From Oxalobacter sp. OttesenSCG-928-P03 (GTDB taxonomy: Bacteria > Pseudomonadota > Gammaproteobacteria > Burkholderiales > Burkholderiaceae_D): a stretch of 50,488 nt of DNA. The stretch covers positions 1-50,488 of the forward strand of contig JAJDFZ010000009.1 of the NCBI GenBank assembly GCA_030269625.1, given 5' to 3'. Below are positions 19,402 through 33,593 of the stretch, piece after piece. The position numbers were made by a program, and so were the translations under genes. The notes below the pieces were generated by a model. That model made no database searches. It was not told the origin of the DNA and saw nothing but the letters and a program-made list of their open reading frames with translations. Position 1 is the stretch's first letter; each line of letters begins with the position of its first letter.

Positions 19402-20264
19402 TGCGTTTTGTTATTTCCCTGACAGGGCTTTTTCTGGTTCTGATCACGTTTATCACCGGTATTTTTGTCGTTGACCAGCGGCAGTACGCGATTGTTTTTG
19501 CCTTGGGTGAAGTGGTAACGGTTATTGAGAATCCGGGTCTGAACATCAAACTGCCATCTCCTTTCCAGAATGTCATTTTCCTTGACAAGCGCATCCTGTC
19601 GAGCGAAACCCAGGAGCCGGACAGGATCATTACGGCCGAAAAGATGAATATCCTGGTGGACTGGTATGTGAAATGGCGCATTGTCGACCCAAAACTGTAT
19701 TTTGTGAGTTTTGGCGCTGATGAACAGCGTACACAGGACAGGCTGGCGCAGATTGTCAAGGCGGCTTTAAATGACGAGATCACGAAGCGGACGCTAAGAC
19801 AGGTGATTGCCGGAGACAGGCAAAGCCTGATGGTGGCGATCAAAAAGAAAATGTCTGATGAGGCCAAGCAGATTGGCCTTCAGATTGTGGATATCCGCAT
19901 CAAGCGTCTTGATTATGTGGAGCAGGTCAATACGTCGGTTTACGAGAGGATGAAATCCGAGCGGACCCGTGTTGCCAATGAGCTGCGATCAACCGGTGCT
20001 GCGGATTCGGAGAAGATACAGGCGGATGCCGACAGGCAGCGCACGGTTATTCTTGCCGAAGCTTATCGCGAGGCAGAAAAAATCCGGGGGGAGGGCGATG
20101 CCAAAGCTTCCCGGATTTATGCACAGGCATTCGGACAGCATCCCGAGTTCTACAAGTTTTACCGGAGCCTGGAGGCATACAGAGCCAGCTTTAACAGTAA
20201 AAACGATGTTATGGTGGTTGATCCGTCTTCTGATTTCTTCCGCTACATGAAAACCCCGAGGTAA
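19401..20264 (+). CDS. hflC: HflC subunit of the FtsH modulator complex
   Basis: HflC is the partner of HflK in the HflKC-FtsH supercomplex. The 287 residues comprise an N-terminal signal anchor (about 3-23), then the SPFH domain beginning VVDQRQYAIVFALGEV, and a C-terminal helical part (ILAEAYREAEKIRGEGDAKA). The gene overlaps hflK by one base (TAATG), so the subunits should be made in step. The small DUF2065 (YjeT) gene often found after hflC in relatives is missing here. Confidence 0.95.
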   Translation: MRFVISLTGLFLVLITFITGIFVVDQRQYAIVFALGEVVTVIENPGLNIKLPSPFQNVIFLDKRILSSETQEPDRIITAEKMNILVDWYVKWRIVDPKLYFVSFGADEQRTQDRLAQIVKAALNDEITKRTLRQVIAGDRQSLMVAIKKKMSDEAKQIGLQIVDIRIKRLDYVEQVNTSVYERMKSERTRVANELRSTGAADSEKIQADADRQRTVILAEAYREAEKIRGEGDAKASRIYAQAFGQHPEFYKFYRSLEAYRASFNSKNDVMVVDPSSDFFRYMKTPR

Positions 20265-20353
20265 GAAAATCAATGATCACAGGCAGTGTGACAGGAACGC
20301 CTGCGATGCTGAGTATTGTGTTCTTTTTTGAGATCTGACTGCGAATTAACATC

Positions 20354-22826
<2,473 letters not shown>

Positions 22827-22845
22827 GTCAGGCAGATACTTAAAG

Positions 22846-22876
22846 AAAAAGGAACCTGGTACCAGGTTCCTTTTTT
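22846..22876 (+). terminator. terminator between purA and pbpG
   Basis: A 20-base perfect palindrome (22851-22870) is flanked by A5 on the left and T6 on the right, 19 bases after the purA stop. The A and T tracts make it usable from both strands, so it probably ends both purA and the convergent pbpG. Confidence 0.92.
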
Positions 22877-22901
22877 GTTATGTCCATGCCGGATTGCCGG
22901 A

Positions 22902-24029
22902 TCAAACGTGCGGCTTGCTCGCCATGACGCCATTTGTCCGTTGAATCCAGTTACGGATTTTCATGACATCCGCGATACGGGAATCCTTGCCTTTGGCATC
23001 AAGAAAAACCATGACGATCGGACGTTCTTCAATGATGGCCTGCATGACCAGGCAATTGCCGGCGGCAGAAATAAAGCCGGTTTTCTGTAGTTCGATGTTC
23101 AGGTTAGGGTTGTGCACCAGCCTGTTCGTGTTGGAGTAATGCACCGGCTGAAAACCATCATTGATGACATATCCTGTATCAGTCGAGAACTGGCGCAGTA
23201 TCGGATACTGGGCTGCTGCCATGACGAGTTTGGCGAGATCCTGTGCGCTGGCGACATTATCGCTGGAGAGGCCGGTTGTATCCACATAGTAGGTATGTGA
23301 CATGCCCAGTACGCGGGCCTTGACATTCATGGCAGCAACAAAGGCACTGTAGCCGCCCGGGTAATTGCGTCCCAGTGCGGCAGCAGCACGGTTTTCCGAA
23401 CTCATAAGCGCCAGGTGAAGCAGGTTGCCCCGGGTTGTTTTCGTGCCGACTTTCAGGCGCGAACTGATAGCCCTGGCGGCGTCATCCCTGGTGATTTCAA
23501 TAATCTCACTCATGTCCTGCATGGATTCAACTACAACCAGCCCTGTCATGAGTTTGGTGATGGAAGCCATCGGGAGGGCAATATTGGCATTTTTCTGGAA
23601 AAGCACGCCGAGCGTGGATTGGTCCAGCACATAAGCTGCGCTTGAGCTCAGGGAAAGCGGATCGGCCGTTTTATCAAGGCCTGCCAGTTGTGCAACAGAA
23701 AAGGTGGTCCTGGCAGAGGGCGGTGTGAATTCAGGGAACATGATCGGCGCGAGCTTGGCAGAACCGCGCTGATAGTTTACCAGTGTGTGCCCCTGATCCT
23801 GAGCAAGAAGCTTTCTGGTGGCAGTGACCCTGCTGTCCACAACAATTTCACCGGATGGCTTGCGGGTTGCATGCACACGGTTGCCGGCAGGTGTTTTCGC
23901 CTTCTTTTTCTTTGCAACAACCGTCGCTTTTTTCTTTGCTGCAGGCTTTTTAGGCGCAGCCTGAACAGACAGCGATCCAAATGCAAAGAGCATCAGAAAA
24001 GAAATCAGTCCATATTTCAGTTTGCGCAT
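22902..24029 (-). CDS. pbpG: D-alanyl-D-alanine endopeptidase (PBP7, PbpG)
   Basis: PbpG is a low-molecular-weight penicillin-binding protein that cuts peptidoglycan cross-links in the periplasm. The 375 residues have a signal peptide (cleavage after VQA, about 24), a Lys/Ala-rich basic stretch (about 26-47), and the S11 peptidase motifs SITK (Ser156, Lys159), SEN (211-213) and KTG (316-318). The basic stretch is longer than usual and resembles histone-like tails. The gene is divergent from smc and convergent with purA. Confidence 0.93.
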   Translation of the reverse strand: MRKLKYGLISFLMLFAFGSLSVQAAPKKPAAKKKATVVAKKKKAKTPAGNRVHATRKPSGEIVVDSRVTATRKLLAQDQGHTLVNYQRGSAKLAPIMFPEFTPPSARTTFSVAQLAGLDKTADPLSLSSSAAYVLDQSTLGVLFQKNANIALPMASITKLMTGLVVVESMQDMSEIIEITRDDAARAISSRLKVGTKTTRGNLLHLALMSSENRAAAALGRNYPGGYSAFVAAMNVKARVLGMSHTYYVDTTGLSSDNVASAQDLAKLVMAAAQYPILRQFSTDTGYVINDGFQPVHYSNTNRLVHNPNLNIELQKTGFISAAGNCLVMQAIIEERPIVMVFLDAKGKDSRIADVMKIRNWIQRTNGVMASKPHV

Positions 24030-24059
24030 AACAATTTCCCCAAAGAAATATTTTTCATC

Positions 24060-24087
24060 ATTATAGCAATGATTTGCCCTAAGGCAA
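24060..24087 (-). promoter_or_regulatory. candidate pbpG promoter
   Basis: On the minus strand TTGCCT (24087-24082) and TATAAT (24065-24060) are 16 bases apart, and TGC directly precedes the TATAAT, making an extended -10. It ends 30 bases before the pbpG ATG. Confidence 0.6.
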
Positions 24088-24298
24088 CATTTTTATTTGC
24101 GAGAAACCTTATAGAAAATTTCATGGAAAAAATAGGCTTGCTATTTGAAATATAACAGAAAAATCAAAGAAGTTATCTCTTTTTCAACGTTTTTTTTTGA
24201 TTTGTTTTGAGTAAATCTTTATCGCTTTTTTTTATGAAAGCTGTCATGGTGCAATGGTATTATAAGCCTTTTGTGTTCGTCTATTTATTGCTTGAATT
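24088..24298. other. AT-rich divergent intergenic region between pbpG and smc
   Basis: About 210 bases rich in A and T tracts, including a T8 and a T9 run near 24190-24235. It should hold the smc promoter, but no convincing -35/-10 pair is visible; the best -10-like string is TATTATAAG near 24258. No ORF or RNA gene is seen. Confidence 0.5.
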
Positions 24299-27200
24299 GT
24301 GCGGCTGACCTCTATCAAATTATCCGGGTTTAAATCCTTTGTTGATCCTACGACTATCCAGATACAGGGACAGCTCGTTGGGGTTGTCGGCCCCAATGGG
24401 TGCGGGAAATCCAATATTATTGATGCCGTACGCTGGGTGCTGGGCGAGTCACGCGCATCGGAGCTGCGCGGTGAATCCATGCGCGATGTCATCTTTAACG
24501 GAACAACAGAGCGCAGACCTTCCGGGCGTGCTTCTGTTGAACTGGCTTTTGACAATGATGATGACCGGGTTTTTGGACAGTGGGGCCGGTATGACGAACT
24601 TGCCGTCAGGCGAGTCCTGATGCGTGAGGGAGGGTCTTCCTACCATATCAACAATATGAATGTCCGGCGTCGGGATATCCAGGATATTTTCATGGGAACC
24701 GGCCTGGGGCCCCGTGCCTACGCTATTATCGGACAGGGCATGATTGCCCGCATTATTGAGGCGCGCCCTGAGGAATTGCGTATTTTCCTGGAGGAGGCGG
24801 CAGGTGTTTCGAAGTATCGTGAACGCCGCCGTGAAACCGAAAATCGCCTTCAGGACACACGGGAAAATCTGACTCGTGTGTCGGACATCCTGCGTGAGAT
24901 TAACCAGAGTCTTGAGAAACTGGAAGAGCAGGCGGTTGTGGCCGAAAAATACTATGCCCTGCAAAAAGAGCAGGACGAAAAGCAGAAGCTGCTCTGGCTG
25001 CTTGAAAAGAAAAATGCGGAAGAGGAGCATGCGCGGCTGACTGTTGAGGCTGAAAAAGCCAAAACCGCACTTGAAGCAATGAATGCGGATGTTGTCCGGC
25101 ATGAAGGTATCCTGGAAGCATTGCGGCAGCAGCACTCACAGGCGAGCGACGAACTTCATGCAGCCCAAGGCGGCCTTTACCAGACTAATGCCAGTATCGG
25201 CAGCCTGGAAGCGGAAATCCGTTATGTGATCGAATCCCGTAATCGTCTGCAGGCCCAGATTGGTTCTTATACGCAACAACGCGAACAATGGCAGAGTCAG
25301 GAACAGACCTATCTTGCCGAGCATGAAGCGGCTGGACTCCAGTTGCTTGAGATGGCCGTATCCTGTGAAGCAGCACGCCAGGTGGTTGAACAGCTTGTGC
25401 AGGCGCTGCCGGATATTGAAGAGGCTTGGCGCAAGGCGCAGGCAAAATGCAGTGAATTGCATGACCAGGCTTTACAGATACGCCAGCAGATCGCACTTTC
25501 TTCTGCGGGTCACAAAAATATTACCGGTATTCTGTCTGATCTGTCGATGCGACGTGAGCGGCTGACCCAGGAAAAAAGCGGCATGGATGCGCCTGATGAG
25601 GCGGCATTTCAGGCATTGCAGCATGATCAGGCTGAAAAGGAAATGCAGCTTGCCGGACAACATGACCGGCTTGCTATTTTGCAGGATCGGCATCCTGATC
25701 TGGAAGAAAAGCGCCGTGTGTCCCAGGAGCATGTTGAGAGGCGCACGGCAGAACTGGCGCAGATTGATGCGCGCCTTTCTGCTCTTGTTCAGATCCAGGA
25801 GCGTTCACAGGCACAGGGTGAAACGGAATCCTGGCTGCGAAAATATGAGCTGGCTGACTTACCGCCGGTCTGGCACCGGCTGCAGATAGAATCCGGCTGG
25901 GAAGCTGCACTGGAGTCGGTATTAAGCGACCGGATTTTTGCACGTGAGATGTCACGCCTGGAGTGGGTGGATTCATTTATGAGTGACCCCCCTGTATCCA
26001 GGCTCAGTTTTTTTACAACAGCGGCATCCGGTGGGAATGCCGCTTTCGGGGCGCAAACCGCTTCTGGCGATCTGGTGCCTTTCTTCAGCCTGCTCAAGCT
26101 GCAGGACCAGCGCCTTGCCCCTGTTCTGTCAGAGTGGTTAAGCCGCATCTTTGTCGCGGCCGATATGAAAGACGCATTGGCCCGGCGGCAGGCGTTGCCG
26201 GATGGCGGCTGCTTTATCCTGAAGCAGGGGCACCTGGTTGATCGCCAGAGTGTCCGGTTTTATGCGCCGGAATCGGAAAAAGAAGGGATGTTTGCCCGCC
26301 AGCAGGAGATTGAAAATCTTGCTGCGCGCTTGCAGGAGGGGCAGAAACTCCTGCAGGCAGAACGCATGCAACTGGTGCAGCGCGAATCCGATGTTCTTCA
26401 GTGCAACCGGGAAATACAGGAAGTTCACCAGCGTGCAACCGAACTCACCAGAGAATTGCATGCCATTCAGTTGCAGGTGGTTCGCCAGTCGGAGTTGCGT
26501 GACCGCTATTTGCAGCGAAACAGCCAGATTGCATCGGTTCTGGCGGAAATAGCAGCCCAGGAAAGTGAGCAGCGCGAGATGCTGGCGGTTGAAGAGGTGC
26601 GCATGGAGGAGCTTGATGCATCCCTGGCGGATATGCAGTCACAGGAAGAGGCTGCGCGCGATATCCTGCTGGAAAAAGAAGGGGAGCTTGCCGTTTTCCG
26701 CCAGCGTATCCGCGATAGTGAGCGTGCCTCGCAAGAGGCGGAGTTCGCCGAAAAATCCCTGAAAAACCGGATTGATGAATTGGCAAGACATATTGAAACG
26801 GCCCGGGAGCAGGCCATGCAAATGTCGAACAATGTCCAGCAGGGCCAGCTTTCGCTGCAGGAACTGGACGACAAGGTGGCGCAGGAGAATCTTCAGGCAT
26901 TGCTTGAGCAGCGGCTTGATCAGGAAAAAACGCTGGGTATCCTGCGGCAGAATCTGGAGGATGTGGCACAGAAACTCCGCGAAGCACAGGAACAGCGCAT
27001 GGAGGTGGAGAAAAATCTTCAACCCCAAAGAGATCTGATTGTGAGCATGCAGCTAAAGGAGCAGGCTGCGCGGATCAATGTTGAACAGTATGCGCAAAAA
27101 CTGGAGGAGGCCGGGGCCGATGTGGCCGTCCTGACAGAACGTTTGCACCCTGGTCTCAAATCCTCTTCCCTCCAGTCGGAAGTGACCCGCCTTTCCAACG

Positions 27201-27838
27201 CGATTATGGCTTTGGGCGCCGTTAACCTGGCGGCAGCCGGTGAACTCTCGGAAACACAGCAGCGCCGTAATTTTCTTGAAGAACAGCATACTGATCTGAT
27301 GGCCGCCATTGAAACGCTTGAAGATGCCATCCGGCGTATTGATCGTGAAACACGTACATTGCTGCAGAATACGTTTGATCAGGTGAATGGCCATCTTTCA
27401 GAGCTTTTTCCAATGCTCTTCGGCGGGGGGCAAGCCAGTCTCATTATGACCGGAGATGAAATTCTGGATGCCGGTGTGCAGATTATGGTGCAGCCTCCGG
27501 GCAAGAAAAATGTCACGATTCATCTGCTGTCCGGTGGAGAGAAGGCGCTGGCTGCAATTGCACTGGTCTTTTCTCTTTTTCAGCTGAATCCGGCGCCTTT
27601 CTGTCTGCTGGATGAGGTGGATGCGCCGCTGGATGATGCCAATACTGAGCGTTTCTGCAATATGGTCAAGCGCATGTCGGCAAAAACACAGTTTTTGTTT
27701 GTCTCTCATAATAAAATTGCAATGGAAATGGCCCAGCAGCTGATTGGCGTTACCATGCAGGAGCAGGGCGTTTCGAGAATCGTCTCCGTGGATATTGAAA
27801 AAGCAACAGAACTTTCTAATGAGGTCCAGGCAGCATGA
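24299..27838 (+). CDS. smc: chromosome segregation ATPase SMC
   Basis: SMC is the condensin ATPase that organises and separates chromosomes with ScpA and ScpB. The 1179 residues have Walker A GPNGCGKSN (31-39), a long coiled coil, a hinge (about 515-660), a second coiled coil, then the signature LSGGEKAL and Walker B FCLLDEVDAPLDD (about 1100). The start is GTG at 24299: MRLTSIKLSGFKSF is the standard SMC beginning, although no clear ribosome-binding site precedes it. Its stop overlaps zipA by ATGA. Confidence 0.97.
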   Translation: MRLTSIKLSGFKSFVDPTTIQIQGQLVGVVGPNGCGKSNIIDAVRWVLGESRASELRGESMRDVIFNGTTERRPSGRASVELAFDNDDDRVFGQWGRYDELAVRRVLMREGGSSYHINNMNVRRRDIQDIFMGTGLGPRAYAIIGQGMIARIIEARPEELRIFLEEAAGVSKYRERRRETENRLQDTRENLTRVSDILREINQSLEKLEEQAVVAEKYYALQKEQDEKQKLLWLLEKKNAEEEHARLTVEAEKAKTALEAMNADVVRHEGILEALRQQHSQASDELHAAQGGLYQTNASIGSLEAEIRYVIESRNRLQAQIGSYTQQREQWQSQEQTYLAEHEAAGLQLLEMAVSCEAARQVVEQLVQALPDIEEAWRKAQAKCSELHDQALQIRQQIALSSAGHKNITGILSDLSMRRERLTQEKSGMDAPDEAAFQALQHDQAEKEMQLAGQHDRLAILQDRHPDLEEKRRVSQEHVERRTAELAQIDARLSALVQIQERSQAQGETESWLRKYELADLPPVWHRLQIESGWEAALESVLSDRIFAREMSRLEWVDSFMSDPPVSRLSFFTTAASGGNAAFGAQTASGDLVPFFSLLKLQDQRLAPVLSEWLSRIFVAADMKDALARRQALPDGGCFILKQGHLVDRQSVRFYAPESEKEGMFARQQEIENLAARLQEGQKLLQAERMQLVQRESDVLQCNREIQEVHQRATELTRELHAIQLQVVRQSELRDRYLQRNSQIASVLAEIAAQESEQREMLAVEEVRMEELDASLADMQSQEEAARDILLEKEGELAVFRQRIRDSERASQEAEFAEKSLKNRIDELARHIETAREQAMQMSNNVQQGQLSLQELDDKVAQENLQALLEQRLDQEKTLGILRQNLEDVAQKLREAQEQRMEVEKNLQPQRDLIVSMQLKEQAARINVEQYAQKLEEAGADVAVLTERLHPGLKSSSLQSEVTRLSNAIMALGAVNLAAAGELSETQQRRNFLEEQHTDLMAAIETLEDAIRRIDRETRTLLQNTFDQVNGHLSELFPMLFGGGQASLIMTGDEILDAGVQIMVQPPGKKNVTIHLLSGGEKALAAIALVFSLFQLNPAPFCLLDEVDAPLDDANTERFCNMVKRMSAKTQFLFVSHNKIAMEMAQQLIGVTMQEQGVSRIVSVDIEKATELSNEVQAA

Positions 27839-29136
27839 CAGAGTTGCAGATCAGTCTGATCGTAATTGGTGCAGTTATTATCATTGGCGTTATTGTTTAT
27901 AACAAATGGCAGGAGTATCGGGCGCACAGAAAGGTTGAGCGTGCCTTTGCCAATGCGCCGGAAGATGTCCTGATGCAGACGGCATCATCTGAGGATAGTG
28001 ATGTCCGCCGGGAACCGGTTTTTTTCCAGAATACGGTCACTGGTGTCAGCCTGGAAGATCCGGCCAGATACGCTTCCATATCCATTACCGGCCTGGATCA
28101 CGTCCAGGATGATGATACAGATGATCTGGCAGAGGCAGAAGAGGGCGGGATCGCCGAAGAGGTAGAGGTGATTGAAGCGGAGACCGAAGCAGAGGTGCCC
28201 GCTGAAACAATCAGAGAGCCGTATATCGATCTGGATGATGATGCAGATGAGCCGGTAGACGCATCGGTCGCCGGTACGGAATCTAGGGAGGAAGAGCCGG
28301 ATGTGCCGCCTGTGCCGCCAGCACCCCGGGCATTGCCTGTTGATGATCTGATTGATTATGCGATTCCGTTAAATCTTGAAGAGCCGGTTCGGGCGGAGAA
28401 ACTGCTGCCGTTGATGCAATCCTTGCGTTATACCGGAAACAAGCCGGTTCATTTTATCGGGCTGGTTCGTGATGTACAAACGGCAGAAGAATCATGGCAA
28501 CCTGTCATACAGGGAGGAATTTACCTTCAGTTGAAAGCGGGGGTGCAACTGGCAAACCGTGCCGGCGCCATCAATGAAATTGAGTATTCCGAATTGATCA
28601 CACGCCTCAGGCAAATGGCTGACAATATCGGCGCAGAGCCGGAAGTGCCTGACATGACTGATGTGCTGAAGGCAGCCCGGGAACTGTACCAGTTTGTTGC
28701 GCAGCATGATGCCAGGCTGGGTATCAATGTCCGCACCAATGGCGCACCCTGGTCGCTCAAAACCCTGATGGCGGTACTGGAGCGCCAGAAACTGGATTTG
28801 CGCCCGGATGGTTTTTTTGTCATGCACGATACGGACGGCAGCGTGCTGTTTTCTCTTACCATTAATACCGTTGCAGCATCCGAGACCGCTTCACGCTTTA
28901 CACTGCTGCTGGATGTCCCCTGTGTCGCACAGGAAAAAGACGGTTTTGGCGTGATGGTGCAGTGTGCTAAAAACCTGTGCCAGCGGCTGAACGGAATTCT
29001 GGTGGACGATGATGACCGGATGCTGTCAGACCCCATGCTGAATGATATAGCTGGTCAGGTCAATGTCTTTTATGAAGAAATGAAAACCGCATCGATTCCT
29101 GCCGGTTCTGTTCGTGCCATGAGGCTGTTTAACTGA
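27835..29136 (+). CDS. zipA: cell division protein ZipA
   Basis: ZipA anchors FtsZ filaments to the inner membrane at the division site. The 433-residue protein has an N-terminal membrane helix (about 5-22) with no signal peptide, a basic patch (RAHRKVERAF), and an acidic, Pro-rich linker (about 90-170). The C-terminal FtsZ-binding domain spans about 285-430 (DGFFVMHDTDGSVLFSLT). It overlaps smc by four bases and precedes ligA by three. smc-zipA-ligA is a typical betaproteobacterial order. Confidence 0.88.
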   Translation: MTELQISLIVIGAVIIIGVIVYNKWQEYRAHRKVERAFANAPEDVLMQTASSEDSDVRREPVFFQNTVTGVSLEDPARYASISITGLDHVQDDDTDDLAEAEEGGIAEEVEVIEAETEAEVPAETIREPYIDLDDDADEPVDASVAGTESREEEPDVPPVPPAPRALPVDDLIDYAIPLNLEEPVRAEKLLPLMQSLRYTGNKPVHFIGLVRDVQTAEESWQPVIQGGIYLQLKAGVQLANRAGAINEIEYSELITRLRQMADNIGAEPEVPDMTDVLKAARELYQFVAQHDARLGINVRTNGAPWSLKTLMAVLERQKLDLRPDGFFVMHDTDGSVLFSLTINTVAASETASRFTLLLDVPCVAQEKDGFGVMVQCAKNLCQRLNGILVDDDDRMLSDPMLNDIAGQVNVFYEEMKTASIPAGSVRAMRLFN

Positions 29137-32062
<2,926 letters not shown>

Positions 32063-32071
32063 GGAGAGGGT

Positions 32072-32599
32072 ATGAGTGTCAGGCCGATTCTGAAAATGGG
32101 TGATCCGCGTCTGTTGCGTCCGGCAAGACCAGTCACGGAATTTGGTACGCCGGAGCTGGAAGCGCTCCTGGAGGACATGTTCGAAACGATGGCCGCCGCA
32201 GATGGCGCGGGCCTGGCTGCGCCACAGATTGGCGTGCCGCTTCAGGTCGTGATTTTCGGTTTTGAGGAGAATTCGCGTTACCCCGAAGCACTCGCTATTC
32301 CCAAAACTATCCTGATCAACCCGGTTATTCGTCCTGTTGGTGAGGAAATTGAAGAAGCGTGGGAAGGTTGCCTGTCCCTGCCGGGAATGAGAGGGGTGGT
32401 TCCTCGCTGGGCCAGGGTTCACTATGAGGGCTACGACCAGAACGGTGAGCGGGTCAGCCGGGAGGCAACCGGTTTTCATGCAAGGGTGGCACAGCATGAG
32501 TGCGACCATCTCAACGGTATTCTCTATCCCATGCGGATGGATGATCTGTCGCTTTTTGGATTTATTGATGCCATGAATGCGGCGGTTCCCGAAGAATAG
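32072..32599 (+). CDS. def: peptide deformylase
   Basis: Def removes the formyl group from new protein N-termini, a metal-dependent step before Map acts. The 175-residue protein has all three motifs: GAGLAAPQ (45-52), EGCLS with Cys100, and QHECDH with His142, Glu143 and His146. Position after galU suggests co-transcription. A def paralogue elsewhere in the genome is possible, since many proteobacteria carry a fmt-linked copy. Confidence 0.96.
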   Translation: MSVRPILKMGDPRLLRPARPVTEFGTPELEALLEDMFETMAAADGAGLAAPQIGVPLQVVIFGFEENSRYPEALAIPKTILINPVIRPVGEEIEEAWEGCLSLPGMRGVVPRWARVHYEGYDQNGERVSREATGFHARVAQHECDHLNGILYPMRMDDLSLFGFIDAMNAAVPEE

Positions 32600-32625
32600 C
32601 CCGGCACAGACCGGCAATTTTTCAG

Positions 32626-32665
32626 GCAGGCGTCTGTACACAGTATGGCCGCCTGTTCTGTTTTC
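32626..32665 (+). terminator. possible terminator after def
   Basis: CAGGCG (32627-32632) pairs with CGCCTG (32650-32655), and an inner CTGT/ACAG pairing (32634-32637 with 32640-32643) could extend the hairpin. A broken T-rich stretch (TTCTGTTTT) follows. It begins 27 bases after the def stop. The T tract is weak. Confidence 0.4.
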
Positions 32666-32689
32666 AGATCATGTGATTTATGATAAAAT
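32661..32689 (+). promoter_or_regulatory. candidate promoter of the nonapeptide-repeat gene
   Basis: TTTTCA (32661-32666) and TAAAAT (32684-32689) are 17 bases apart, and TGA before the -10 makes it extended. The next gene starts at 32997, so a transcript from here would have a leader of about 300 nt, which includes the two hairpins at 32713-32798. Confidence 0.5.
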
Positions 32690-32712
32690 TAACATGTAAG
32701 GTACAGGATCAC

Positions 32713-32798
32713 GATACCTAATCAGTGGGTATTTCGCCTTATCACGTTGTATCTTCGATGCAATGTCTCCGATCCCGACGCACCTAATCAGCGGGTGC
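32713..32798 (+). promoter_or_regulatory. pair of matching hairpins in the leader of the repeat-protein gene
   Basis: Two short stem-loops lie 47 bases apart. The first pairs ATACC (32714-32718) with GGTAT (32728-32732); the second pairs GCACC (32780-32784) with GGTGC (32794-32798). Both loops are nine bases and nearly identical (TAATCAGTG and TAATCAGCG). Stem positions that differ do so on both sides, so pairing is kept. This looks like a repeated RNA element or protein-binding site. I do not recognise it as a known riboswitch. Confidence 0.55.
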
Positions 32799-32984
32799 CA
32801 AATCACTGTATTTGTGCCTGATAAATATCTGGCTGCCAGGTATTTTGTTCAGGACCTGAAACCGACAGCAATATTCAACAATATTGTTTGCATAAATACA
32901 CGCCCAGTGCATTTGGCAGGATGATCCGTACTTGCTGCGTCAAGATGTCGAATCCGGTTTTCTGCCACGTCTGCACGGGAAGTG

Positions 32985-32990
32985 AAGGAG
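32985..32990 (+). promoter_or_regulatory. ribosome-binding site of the repeat-protein gene
   Basis: AAGGAG lies six bases before ATG 32997 and only within the reading frame of the GTG at 32982. It therefore selects the ATG as the start. Confidence 0.7.
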
Positions 32991-32996
32991 AACGTG

Positions 32997-33566
32997 ATGA
33001 GTTTCGATATACATGAAATGCCCATTTCCACAATCCGCAGTGAACTTTTAACCGACCAGGTCACAAACGCGTCGTCCGGTTATGGCAGTGCCGCCGAATC
33101 GGAAGGTAATTGCGCGACCGCAGCGACATCCGGCAATGCCAGTCAGTCCTATTCTTCTGGTTATTACAGCCGGGCTGCGGCATCCGGTAACAACAGCATC
33201 GCTGAAGCGATGGGTAATTGCAGTGCTGCGGCATCTGCAGGTAACAATTGCGTTGCCGAATCAATGGGTTCATACAGTAAGTCCGCCGTGTCCGGCAACG
33301 GCAGTATGGCTTCCGCATCAGGCCGAGAGTCCATTGCCATGGTCGCGGGCCTTTACGGCAAGGCAAAAGCCGGAGAAAACGGTGCTTTTGCCTTGCCATG
33401 GCGTGATGGACGGCAGATTCGCATTGCTGTGGGTGTCGTTGGCGAAAATGGTATCAAGGCTGATGCATGGTACCGCGTCAACAGTCAGGGACAACTGGTC
33501 GAAGTAACCGACTATACGCTGAATGTCATGTATGTGCCTGATTCAGCTTATGTTTATGATTGCTGA
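32997..33566 (+). CDS. nonapeptide-repeat protein of unknown function
   Basis: The 189-residue protein has no signal peptide or membrane helix. Residues 1-27 are non-repetitive. Residues 28-126 are eleven nine-residue units in perfect phase, each beginning with Gly and mostly with Ser at position 4 and Ala near position 6 (GNNSIAEAM, GNCSAAASA, GNGSMASAS). Residues 127-189 form a C-terminal cap with IKADAWYRV and LVEVTDY. Such regular small-residue repeats suggest a beta-solenoid. From memory, proteins with SSAATSGD-type nonapeptides and a similar IKADTWY cap occur in gut bacteria, with no function I know of. It stands alone behind a long structured leader. Confidence 0.85.
   Translation: MSFDIHEMPISTIRSELLTDQVTNASSGYGSAAESEGNCATAATSGNASQSYSSGYYSRAAASGNNSIAEAMGNCSAAASAGNNCVAESMGSYSKSAVSGNGSMASASGRESIAMVAGLYGKAKAGENGAFALPWRDGRQIRIAVGVVGENGIKADAWYRVNSQGQLVEVTDYTLNVMYVPDSAYVYDC
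33078..33374 (+). repeat. eleven tandem 27-bp coding repeats
   Basis: These 297 bases encode eleven consecutive nonapeptides with no insertion or deletion. The DNA copies have diverged (different codons and many substitutions) while the Gly-x-x-Ser-x-Ala pattern is kept, so the array is old and under protein-level constraint rather than a recent slippage product. Confidence 0.85.
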
Positions 33567-33593
33567 TCAGCATTGAGCAGGCCGGATCAAGGT

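Noticed and set aside
20273-20338. A 21-codon ORF between hflC and hisZ, where a DUF2065 (YjeT) gene is often found
   Set aside because: Too short, no membrane helix typical of that family and no clear ribosome-binding site. It may be chance.
33078-33374. Repeat array considered as a CRISPR array
   Set aside because: Units are 27 bases with no spacers, lie in one open frame and diverge in DNA while keeping a protein pattern.
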